Of a stretch of 64,000 nt of DNA, positions 57,376-64,000 are shown in pieces. The notes under the pieces are model-generated. The model did not search any database. It was not told the DNA's origin and saw only the letters and a list, made by a program, of their open reading frames with translations. The translations under genes were made by a program, and so were the position numbers. Origin of the DNA: Kribbella sp. ALI-6-A (lineage in GTDB: Bacteria > Actinomycetota > Actinomycetes > Propionibacteriales > Kribbellaceae); assembly GCF_001984195.1 (NCBI RefSeq), contig NZ_MTQN01000012.1:1674001-1738000 (forward strand), given 5' to 3'. Positions within the stretch are counted from its first letter, which is position 1. Every line of letters starts with the position of its first letter.

Positions 57376-58785
57376 CTACTTCTTGACCGTCTTGTTGTAC
57401 TGGTCGATCTGGGGCTTGATGGATTCGGCGGCGGCCTTCATCGCGGCGGCCGGGTCGGTGCCGAGGACTGCTTTTTCGAGACCGTCCTCGGAGGCCTTGC
57501 GGGCCTGGGGCATGACGCCGAGGATGCAGCCCGACGACGCGTTCGACGGCTTGGTGTTGTGGAGCTGGGTGATGGCGGTGGTGAACTGCGGGTACTGCGC
57601 CACCCACGCCTTGTCCTCGGGCAGGTCGAGGGCCTTGGAGTTGATCGGGAAGTAGCCGGTGCCGGTGTGCCAGGCGGCCTGCTGCTCCGGTGTGGAGGCG
57701 AACTTCACGAACTCCCACGACGCGCGCTTCTCGGCGTCGGAGTGGCCGGGGCCGTTGACCCACAGGGAGGCGCCGCCGATGATCGGGCCGCCGGTGCTGT
57801 CGGCCGACAGCTTCGGGAACGGCGCGGTCATCACGGTGAACTTGCCCTTGGCCGCGTCCAGGTAGCCGCGCAGCGAGCCGGTCGACTCCAGGTGCATCGC
57901 CGACGTACCGGACTTGAACACGGCCTGCGCGTCGTCGGTCTTCTTGCCGGTGTTCGGCATCAGGCCCTGCTTGACCATCTGCTGGTACCAGGTGGCGACC
58001 TTGACGCCCTGCTCACCGTCGAACTCGACCTTCGTGGCCAGGTCCTTGCGGCCGTTCTCGTTGTCGCAGTACGTCGTACCGGACTGCGCGATCAGCTGCT
58101 CGACGAACCAGCCGTAGATCGCCGCGTTGAAGCCGTACTGGACGGTCTTGCCGCCCTGCTTGACGGTCAGCTTCTTCGCGGCCGCCATGATCTCGTCCAG
58201 GTTCGACGGCGGCTTGTTCGGGTCGAGGCCGGCCTTCACGAAGGCTTCCTTGTTGATGTACAGCAGCGGCATCGAGGTGTTGAACGGCATCGAGTTGAGC
58301 TTGCCGTCGATCGAGTAGTAGTTCGCGATGTTCGGCTCGATCGAGTCCAGCGCGTAGCCGTCCTTGTCGGCGAAGCTCTGGATCGGCACGGTCTGCTTGG
58401 AGTCGATCATGAACCGCGAGCCGATGTCGTAGATCTGCACGACCGAGGGCGTGTTGCCCTGCTGCACCGAGGTCTTGTACTTCGTGATCGTCTCGTCGTA
58501 GTCGCCCTGGTAGACGGCCTGGACCTCGATCTTGCCGGTGTTCTTGGCGTTGAACGCCTTCACCAGCTTGTCGACGGCCTCGCCGTTGGCGCCCTTCATG
58601 CCGTGCCAGAAGGTCACCTTGGTGACGCCGCCGGCGTTGTCGAGCGCGCTCGCGTCGGGTGCGTCCTGCCCGCCGCTGGACTCGCCGTCGCCGGAGTCAC
58701 TGCTCCCGCAACCGGCCGCCACCAGGGCGAGCATCGCCACCAGGGACGCAGCGGTCGCCGTACGCCGTTGTCGGATCGATCGCAT
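57376..58785 (-). CDS. Sugar ABC transporter substrate-binding lipoprotein
   Basis: A 469-residue family 1 solute-binding protein. The signal peptide ends in a lipobox with Cys26 (LVAAGC), followed by a serine- and glycine-rich linker. VTKVTFWHGMKGANGEAVDKLVKAFN is the typical start of the mature fold, and PIIGGASLWVNGPGHSDAEKRASWEFVKFAS the conserved hinge-region block. The substrate is probably an oligosaccharide or glycerol-phosphate ester, as in UgpB/MalE relatives. The ATG at 58785 has GAAAGAGG before it. It is the last gene of the operon, after both permeases, which is an unusual order. Confidence 0.9.
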   Translation of the reverse strand: MRSIRQRRTATAASLVAMLALVAAGCGSSDSGDGESSGGQDAPDASALDNAGGVTKVTFWHGMKGANGEAVDKLVKAFNAKNTGKIEVQAVYQGDYDETITKYKTSVQQGNTPSVVQIYDIGSRFMIDSKQTVPIQSFADKDGYALDSIEPNIANYYSIDGKLNSMPFNTSMPLLYINKEAFVKAGLDPNKPPSNLDEIMAAAKKLTVKQGGKTVQYGFNAAIYGWFVEQLIAQSGTTYCDNENGRKDLATKVEFDGEQGVKVATWYQQMVKQGLMPNTGKKTDDAQAVFKSGTSAMHLESTGSLRGYLDAAKGKFTVMTAPFPKLSADSTGGPIIGGASLWVNGPGHSDAEKRASWEFVKFASTPEQQAAWHTGTGYFPINSKALDLPEDKAWVAQYPQFTTAITQLHNTKPSNASSGCILGVMPQARKASEDGLEKAVLGTDPAAAMKAAAESIKPQIDQYNKTVKK

Positions 58786-58799
58786 GCTCAATACCTCTT

Positions 58800-59651
58800 T
58801 CATCGGATCGCGCCCGCGGTCAGCCCGCGGACGATGAAGCGCTGGCCGAAGATCACGATGGCCAGGGTGGGCAGGATGGACAAGGTGACGCCGGCCAGGA
58901 TCAGCCCCGGATCGGCGGCCTCGGCGTCGTTCAGCTGGCTGATGCCGATCTGCAGCGTGCGGCGGTCGGCCGAGTCGCCGATCAGCAGCGGCCAGAAGAA
59001 CTGGTTCCACGCGGACAGGAAGACGTACAGCCCGACCGCCGCCAGGGCCGGCTTGTTCAGCGGGACGAGGATCTGGCGCAGGAACCGCCAGTGCCCGCAG
59101 CCGTCGATCGTGGCCGCGTCGCGCAGCTCGGTCGGGAACTGCAGGAACGACTGCCGCAGCAGGAACACCCCGAACGCGTTGGCCAGGAACGGCAGCACCA
59201 GCGCGATCATCGTTCCGGCGTACGACGCGGTCAGCCGTTCGCCGCCGAGCTCCCAGCTGGTGATGGTCAGGTAGTTCGGCAGCACGATCGACTCCCACGG
59301 CACCATCAAGGTGGCCAGGAAGAGCCCGAACAGCACGGTCCGGCCCCACATCTTCATGAAGACGAACGCGTACGCCGCCAGCACGCTGGTGACCAGCTGG
59401 GACACGGTGATGATCGAGGTCTGCAGGATCGAGTTCAGGTACTGCCGGCCGATCGGCGTCCCGGACGACGACGCGCCCTCGTAGTTGCCGGTGAAGATGC
59501 CGTGCGGAAACAGGTCCGGCGGGTACGCCGAGATCTGGCCGGGCGACATGATCGAGCCGGCGATCACGTAGTACACCGGGAAGATCACCGCGATCGCCGC
59601 GACGATCAGTACGGCGTACGTGACAACCCGGCCGAGAGTCAGTTGCCTCAC
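58800..59651 (-). CDS. Sugar ABC transporter permease (MalG/UgpE type)
   Basis: A 283-residue permease with six membrane helices, the first VVTYAVLIVAAIAVIFPVYY. The ATPase-contact EAA loop reads ELRDAATIDGCGHWRFLRQILVPLNKPAL. It pairs with the MalF-type permease. The GTG start overlaps that gene's stop (GTGA). The cognate ATPase is not encoded here, so a shared MsiK-like ATPase is likely, as is common in actinobacteria. Confidence 0.92.
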   Translation of the reverse strand: MRQLTLGRVVTYAVLIVAAIAVIFPVYYVIAGSIMSPGQISAYPPDLFPHGIFTGNYEGASSSGTPIGRQYLNSILQTSIITVSQLVTSVLAAYAFVFMKMWGRTVLFGLFLATLMVPWESIVLPNYLTITSWELGGERLTASYAGTMIALVLPFLANAFGVFLLRQSFLQFPTELRDAATIDGCGHWRFLRQILVPLNKPALAAVGLYVFLSAWNQFFWPLLIGDSADRRTLQIGISQLNDAEAADPGLILAGVTLSILPTLAIVIFGQRFIVRGLTAGAIR

Positions 59652-60565
59652 TTGTAGTGCACCCGCCTCTCCAGTACGCCGAACTGGATCGCCGTGCAGG
59701 CCAGCAGGATGACCAGCAGCACGATCGCCTGCGCCGACGCGGCGCCGAAGTCGCTCGCGTTGTTCGCGAACGCGGTGTGGTAGATCGAGTAGACGAGGGT
59801 TTTGGTGGACTGCTCGGGTCCGCCTTCGGGGGTGAGGATCTTGATCTGGCCGAAGCCCTGCAGCGACTGGATCGTGGAGATCACCACCAGGAAGAACAGC
59901 TGCGGGCCGAGCATCGGCACGGTGATGAACCGGGCCGCGCGCCAGCCGCCGGCGCCGTCCAGGGTGGCCGCCTCGTTGATCTCCTGCGGGATCGCGCCGA
60001 TGCCGGCCGACAGCACCAGCACGTTGTAGCCGATGCTCATCCAGACCGTGGTGATCGCGACGCTGATCAGCGCCCAGTCGGGGTCGGTCAGCCAGCCGAT
60101 CCGGTCCACGCCGAACCGGCCGAGGAGGCCGTTGGCCAGTCCGATCGCCGGGTTGTAGATGGTCGCGAAGATGACCGACGCGCTGGCCACCGAGAACGCG
60201 AACGGCAGCGCGAAGGCGGTCCGGAAGATCCGGATCCCCTTGATGTGCTGCTCGAGCAGCAGCACGATCGCCAGTCCGCCGAGCACGCCGGGGATCACGG
60301 TCAGCAGCACGAAGGCGAAGGTCACCCACAGGATGTGACGGAACTCCGCCGAGCCGAGCATGTCGCGGTAGTGCTGCAGGCCGACGAAGGCGTCGGGGCT
60401 GCCGAACAGGTCGGAGCCGTGCAGCGACAGCGAGACCGACTTGCCCAGCGGCCAGACGATGAACAGCGCGAAGATCACCAGGCAGGGGGCCAGCATCAGC
60501 CAGGACAGCAAGGACGCCGGGGTGGGCCGGCGCCGCAGCGGCGCCGGTGCGGAACGTGTAGTCAA
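59648..60565 (-). CDS. Sugar ABC transporter permease (MalF/UgpA type)
   Basis: A 305-residue permease with six helices; LLSWLMLAPCLVIFALFIVW is the first. The EAA loop reads EINEAATLDGAGGWRAARFITVPML. The TTG at 60565 is chosen because GGAGG lies 7 nt upstream; a GTG at 60601 would place that ribosome site inside the gene. It is the first gene of the operon permease-permease-binding protein, and no sugar regulator is adjacent. Confidence 0.9.
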   Translation of the reverse strand: MTTRSAPAPLRRRPTPASLLSWLMLAPCLVIFALFIVWPLGKSVSLSLHGSDLFGSPDAFVGLQHYRDMLGSAEFRHILWVTFAFVLLTVIPGVLGGLAIVLLLEQHIKGIRIFRTAFALPFAFSVASASVIFATIYNPAIGLANGLLGRFGVDRIGWLTDPDWALISVAITTVWMSIGYNVLVLSAGIGAIPQEINEAATLDGAGGWRAARFITVPMLGPQLFFLVVISTIQSLQGFGQIKILTPEGGPEQSTKTLVYSIYHTAFANNASDFGAASAQAIVLLVILLACTAIQFGVLERRVHYK

Positions 60566-60638
60566 TCGAGTACCTCCAGTAAGCCGCAGTCTTGCACCCA
60601 CCCAGGGCCGGACGACGCCGGTACCCAGGCGGGTGCAC

Positions 60639-60644
60639 TAGGCT
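60639..60644 (+). promoter_or_regulatory. -10 box of the leaderless purD gene
   Basis: TAGGCT lies 8 nt before the GTG at 60653, and no ribosome site is present. Confidence 0.45.
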
Positions 60645-60652
60645 CGTCGTCC

Positions 60653-61930
60653 GTGAAGGTTCTTGTCATCGGCTCTGGCGGCCGTGAGCACGCACTTGTC
60701 TGGGCACTGAGTCAGGATCCCGACGTTACGCAGGTGGTGGCGGCCCCGGGCAACCCGGGCATCGCCGCGTTGCGACCGGCGTACGACGGGCAGACGGTCG
60801 AGTGCCGCCCGGTGGACAGCTCCGACCACGACGCGGTCGTCGCGCTGGCCCAGGAGCTCGGCACCGACCTGGTCGTGGTCGGTCCCGAGGCGCCGCTGGT
60901 GGCCGGGCTCGCCGATCCGCTGCGTGCGGCCGGCATCGCGGTCTTCGGCCCGTCCAAGGAGGCGGCGCAGCTGGAGGGGTCGAAGGCGTTCGCGAAGGAC
61001 GTGATGGCCGCCGCGAGCGTGCCGACCGGCCGGGCCTACGTCTGCACGACGCCCGAGCAGGCCGCCGAGGCGATCGACGCGTTCGGTCCGCCGTACGTGG
61101 TGAAGGACGACGCGCTGGCCGCAGGCAAGGGCGTGGTGGTGACCTCGGACCGCGAGGAGGCGCTGGCGCACGCGGCCGAGTGCGACCAGGTGCTGATCGA
61201 GGAGTACCTGGACGGTCCGGAGGTGTCGCTGTTCGCGATCACCGACGGGACGACGGTGCTGCCGATGCAGCCGGCCCAGGACTTCAAGCGGCTCGGCGAC
61301 AACGACGAAGGCCCGAACACCGGCGGCATGGGCGCGTACACACCGTTGCCCTGGGCACCGGACAAGCTGGTCGAGGAGATCACCGCGAAGGTGCTCCAGC
61401 CGACCGTCGACGAGATGCGCCGCCGCGGCACGCCGTTCAGCGGACTCCTGTACGCCGGCCTGGCGCTGACCAGCCGCGGCGTCCGGGTGATCGAGTTCAA
61501 CTGCCGCTTCGGTGACCCCGAGACCCAGGCCCTGCTGCCGCTGCTCAAGACGCCGCTCGGCGGCGTCCTGTACGCCGCGGCGACCGGCAAGCTCGCCGAC
61601 GCCGGGTCGCTGTCGTGGAAGAACGGTTCCGCGGTCGCCGTCGTCGTCGCGGCCAAGAAGTACCCGGCCAAACCGCGCAGCGGCGACGCGATCACCGGCA
61701 TCGAGCAGGCCGAGGCCGGCGGCGTCCGGGTGTTCCACGCCGGCACCAGCCAGGACGGCGACGAGCTCGTCACCGCCGGCGGCCGGGTACTCGCGGTCAG
61801 CGCGACCGGCAAGGACCTCGACGAGGCCCGCCAGCGCGCGTACGCCGGGGTCGGCCAGATCCGGATCAAGGGCTCGCAGCACCGCACCGACATCGCGCTG
61901 AAGGCGGCGCGCGGCGAGATCACCGTCTGA
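60653..61930 (+). CDS. purD: Phosphoribosylamine-glycine ligase
   Basis: A 425-residue ATP-grasp enzyme that joins phosphoribosylamine and glycine in purine synthesis. MKVLVIGSGGREHAL is the N-terminal domain start, VVKDDALAAGKGVVV lies in the ATP-grasp lid, NTGGMGAYTP and FNCRFGDPETQALLPLL are the metal and nucleotide blocks (Cys replaces the more common Val in N-V-R-F-G-D). The GTG start is chosen from homology and the TAGGCT box 8 nt upstream. Alone in its unit, ending in a hairpin. Confidence 0.96.
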   Translation: MKVLVIGSGGREHALVWALSQDPDVTQVVAAPGNPGIAALRPAYDGQTVECRPVDSSDHDAVVALAQELGTDLVVVGPEAPLVAGLADPLRAAGIAVFGPSKEAAQLEGSKAFAKDVMAAASVPTGRAYVCTTPEQAAEAIDAFGPPYVVKDDALAAGKGVVVTSDREEALAHAAECDQVLIEEYLDGPEVSLFAITDGTTVLPMQPAQDFKRLGDNDEGPNTGGMGAYTPLPWAPDKLVEEITAKVLQPTVDEMRRRGTPFSGLLYAGLALTSRGVRVIEFNCRFGDPETQALLPLLKTPLGGVLYAAATGKLADAGSLSWKNGSAVAVVVAAKKYPAKPRSGDAITGIEQAEAGGVRVFHAGTSQDGDELVTAGGRVLAVSATGKDLDEARQRAYAGVGQIRIKGSQHRTDIALKAARGEITV

Positions 61931-61941
61931 GCGCTCGGCGA

Positions 61942-61967
61942 CCGCCGGGTCCGCTCAGACCCGGCGG
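61942..61967. terminator. Bidirectional hairpin between purD and phoD
   Basis: CCGCCGGGTC and GACCCGGCGG form a perfect 10-bp stem; the PhoD stop codon lies in the 6-nt loop. Confidence 0.65.
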
Positions 61968-63532
61968 GCCCCCGGGCGGCCGTCGTCGATCCGGAAGCTC
62001 GCCCGGGTCCGAACCGGCGCGCCGGGCCGTGACACGTAGTCCACGGTCCGGAAGTCCGCGGTCCAGCCGGCCGGCGTGACGACGTTGCGGACGTACCCGC
62101 GCTCGCGGTTGATGAACTTCAGATGCGGGTTCTCGGCCAGCTGGCGGGCGTCACCGGCGGCGTTGGGATCGCTGTCTCCGCCCGAGCTGATCGACGTCCC
62201 GACCAATTCGGTGCCGACCACCGCGGCCGTCGGGTCGTCGAAGTCCGCGGTGATGTCCGAGACGTAGTTCATGTGGACGTCGCCGGTCAGCACCACCGGA
62301 TTGCCCGCGCGAGCGAGCTGGTCCCGCAGCCGGTCACGTGCGATCGGGTAGTTGTCCCACGAGTCGTCGTTGAACCCCTGCTCGGGACCGACGGTGAAGT
62401 CGCGCTGCGAGAACACGACCTGCTGGGCCAGCACGTTCCAGCGCGCGGTCGGTCCGGCGAGGGCGTCGGTCAGCCACTTCTCCTGAACGTCGCCGAGCAT
62501 CGTCCGGCCGGGCTCGTACCGGCGGGCCGGGCCGACCTGGTCGCTGCGGTACTGCCGGGTGTCCAGCAGGTAGAAGTCGACCAGGTCGCCGAACGTCAGC
62601 CGCCGGTAGAACTGGATGTCGGCACCGCTCGGACGCTGCGCACGGCGTACGGGCATGTGCTCGTAGTAGGCCTGGAAGCCGGCCGCGCGGCGGGCCAGGA
62701 ACTCGTCCACCGGTACGTTCGGGTCCACGTCGGTGCCGGCCCAGTTGTTGGCGACCTCGTGGTCGTCGAACGTCATCAGCCACGGGAACGCCGCGTGCGC
62801 GGCCTGCAGATCGGCGTCGCTCTTCACCTGAGCCAGCCGGACCCGGTAGTCGGGCAGCGTCTGGACTTCGCGGACCGGCACGTACCCGCGGCCGATCGTG
62901 CCCTGACCGTCCCCGGTGTAGAGGTAGTCGCCGAGAAACGCGACCAGATCCAGGTCCTCCGCCGCCAGATGCCGGTACGCCGTGTAGAAGCCGGCCGGGT
63001 AGTTCTGGCAGCTCGCGAACGCGAAGGAGAACCGGTCCAGCCGGTCGGTCGGCCGGGGCGCGGTCTTCGTTCGGCCGACGGGGCTCAGCTCGGCGCCGGT
63101 GCGGAATCGGTAGAAGTACGTCGTCCGCGGCTGCAGTCCCGAGGCGTCGACGTGGACGGAGTGGGCCTCCTCCGGGCGGGCCAGCTCCATGCCGCGCGCG
63201 ACGATTCGGCGGAACGTCTCGTCCTCGGAGATCTCCCAGTGCACCGGGACCGGCCGGTTCGGCATGCCGCCGGAGCCGTCCTCGGCCAGCGGCTCGGGGG
63301 CGAGGCGGGTCCAGAGCACCACGCGGTCGGGCAGCGGGTCGCCAGATGCCACGCCGAGGGTGAAAGGCCCACGCACGGGGCCGTGCCCGGTCGTGCCGGC
63401 TCGGCTCGTCCCCGCCGAGGCAGGGCCGGGCGACAACGTCCCCAACGCGGCGGCCCCGAGGGCTCCGCTCCACAGCAGGCGCCGCCGGCTCGGCGTCCAC
63501 GGCGTGGCGGGGGTGACGCTCGGGTCCTGCAT
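61955..63532 (-). CDS. PhoD-type alkaline phosphatase, Tat-exported
   Basis: A 525-residue secreted phosphatase/phosphodiesterase. SRRRLLWSGALGAAALGTL near the start is a Tat signal (twin arginine). The N-terminal PhoD domain shows FTLGVASGDPLPDRVVLWTRL; the metallophosphatase core has FASCQNYPAGFYTAY, FLGDYLYTGDG, TFDDHEVANNW and LTGDVHMNYVSD, giving the Ca/Fe ligands. It releases phosphate from esters outside the cell, usually under PhoP control; no PHO box was recognised. GAGGAG precedes the ATG. Confidence 0.93.
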   Translation of the reverse strand: MQDPSVTPATPWTPSRRRLLWSGALGAAALGTLSPGPASAGTSRAGTTGHGPVRGPFTLGVASGDPLPDRVVLWTRLAPEPLAEDGSGGMPNRPVPVHWEISEDETFRRIVARGMELARPEEAHSVHVDASGLQPRTTYFYRFRTGAELSPVGRTKTAPRPTDRLDRFSFAFASCQNYPAGFYTAYRHLAAEDLDLVAFLGDYLYTGDGQGTIGRGYVPVREVQTLPDYRVRLAQVKSDADLQAAHAAFPWLMTFDDHEVANNWAGTDVDPNVPVDEFLARRAAGFQAYYEHMPVRRAQRPSGADIQFYRRLTFGDLVDFYLLDTRQYRSDQVGPARRYEPGRTMLGDVQEKWLTDALAGPTARWNVLAQQVVFSQRDFTVGPEQGFNDDSWDNYPIARDRLRDQLARAGNPVVLTGDVHMNYVSDITADFDDPTAAVVGTELVGTSISSGGDSDPNAAGDARQLAENPHLKFINRERGYVRNVVTPAGWTADFRTVDYVSRPGAPVRTRASFRIDDGRPGARRV

Positions 63533-63709
63533 GGGGATTCTCCTCGGGTCGGCCGCCACGAGGGCGGGCCGAGCCAGCCGATCACTGCCGCGGCAACGAC
63601 TTTCCGCCGTGGTGTGAACGCCCGGGGAACGACTGGCGTCCACGCCGGTGGATTGCGCAAGTTCGTCAGTCCAAGACGCCACCGGCGTTCCGGGTGGTCG
63701 ACTGACGCC

Positions 63710-64000
63710 ATGCACACACCGACGATGTCCGCGGCCGGCGCCGCGGAGCTGATCCGCGCCGATCGGCAGCTGTTGCTGGAGTTGGCCGACGGGCTGTCCG
63801 AGGCTCGGCTCCGCGAGCCGTACCGCGTCACGGCAGGACCGCTCGGCCACTTCTGCGACTCGCTGCACGACCTGATCGCGCACATCCTGATGTGGGACGA
63901 GATCACCCTCGCTGTCCTGCGCGAGGCGGCCGCCGGTCGCGCGCACTGGAGCCTCGACCCAGGGTGGGAGACAGCGGACGCCGGAAGCGCGCTCAATCTC
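63710..64000 (+). CDS. DinB/ClbS-like four-helix protein, N-terminal fragment
   Basis: The first 97 residues of a gene cut by the right window edge. ELIRADRQLLLELADGLSEAR, followed by LHDLIAHILMWDEITLAVLREAAAG, fits the four-helix DinB/ClbS-type fold, where the histidine and aspartate in AHILMWDE are part of a metal or ligand site. Function unknown. The ATG lies 177 bp from the divergent phoD gene. Confidence 0.6.
   Translation, partial: MHTPTMSAAGAAELIRADRQLLLELADGLSEARLREPYRVTAGPLGHFCDSLHDLIAHILMWDEITLAVLREAAAGRAHWSLDPGWETADAGSALNL

Noticed and set aside
60566-60601. GTG start at 60601 for the MalF-type permease
   Set aside because: A GGAGG ribosome site lies inside that extension, 7 nt before the TTG at 60565, and the extra residues do not look like a permease N-terminus.

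Overview
The window is high-GC (roughly 70%) actinobacterial chromosome. Codon choice, frequent GTG starts, many 4-bp ATGA/GTGA gene overlaps, apparently leaderless promoters, an iron box of the DtxR/IdeR type and the gene mix fit a Kribbella-like soil actinobacterium (Propionibacteriales); the genus is an inference, not something read from a marker gene. No tRNA, rRNA, CRISPR array, transposase or phage gene was seen.

Layout. 1-4.5 kb: an amidohydrolase (cut by the window edge) faces an operon for a class III CoA-transferase, a citryl-CoA-lyase-like enzyme, both subunits of a LigAB-type ring-cleavage dioxygenase and a quinone-oxidoreductase-like enzyme; the space between holds two matching palindromes. 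4.6-12.7 kb: lemA, a very large SARP/NB-ARC/TPR regulator, a DedA membrane protein, a TrmH-type RNA methylase, a GH13 enzyme and small unknowns. 12.8-20.2 kb: a tightly coupled operon that encodes a full route from a phenol (resorcinol-like) through hydroxyquinol, maleylacetate and 3-oxoadipate to acetyl-CoA and succinyl-CoA, divergent from an IclR regulator. 20.2-23.4 kb: a SIS-domain isomerase, a GntR regulator and class II fructose-bisphosphate aldolase. 23.4-34.5 kb: mostly stand-alone genes, including an AbiEi-like protein, HNH nuclease, MFS pump, AraC regulator, purA and a membrane Ser/Thr kinase.

34.5-44.7 kb: a frameshifted carbohydrate esterase, a DJ-1-like protein, a methyltransferase, two TetR/short-chain-dehydrogenase pairs with recognisable operators, and a secreted alginate-lyase-family enzyme preceded by two copies of a 25-bp operator. 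44.7-48.7 kb: a siderophore uptake locus (reductase, two permeases, ATPase) around an iron box. 48.7-54 kb: membrane protein, FKBP isomerase, hydrolase, secreted protein and a SNF2-type ATPase. 53.9-55.4 kb: a three-gene cassette of WXG-like small protein, nuclease toxin and DUF600-type immunity protein. 55.5-64 kb: XRE regulator coupled to a flavoprotein, a sugar ABC transporter (binding protein plus two permeases, no ATPase), purD, a Tat-exported PhoD phosphatase and the start of a DinB/ClbS-like gene.

The strongest candidates for new biology are the CoA-linked LigAB cluster with its paired operators, the small type VII-style toxin cassette, and the repeated hairpin and inverted-repeat elements near 27.1 kb and 49.9 kb. 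Ten genes share a TANNNT box 6-8 nt ahead of the start codon, which points to frequent leaderless transcription.
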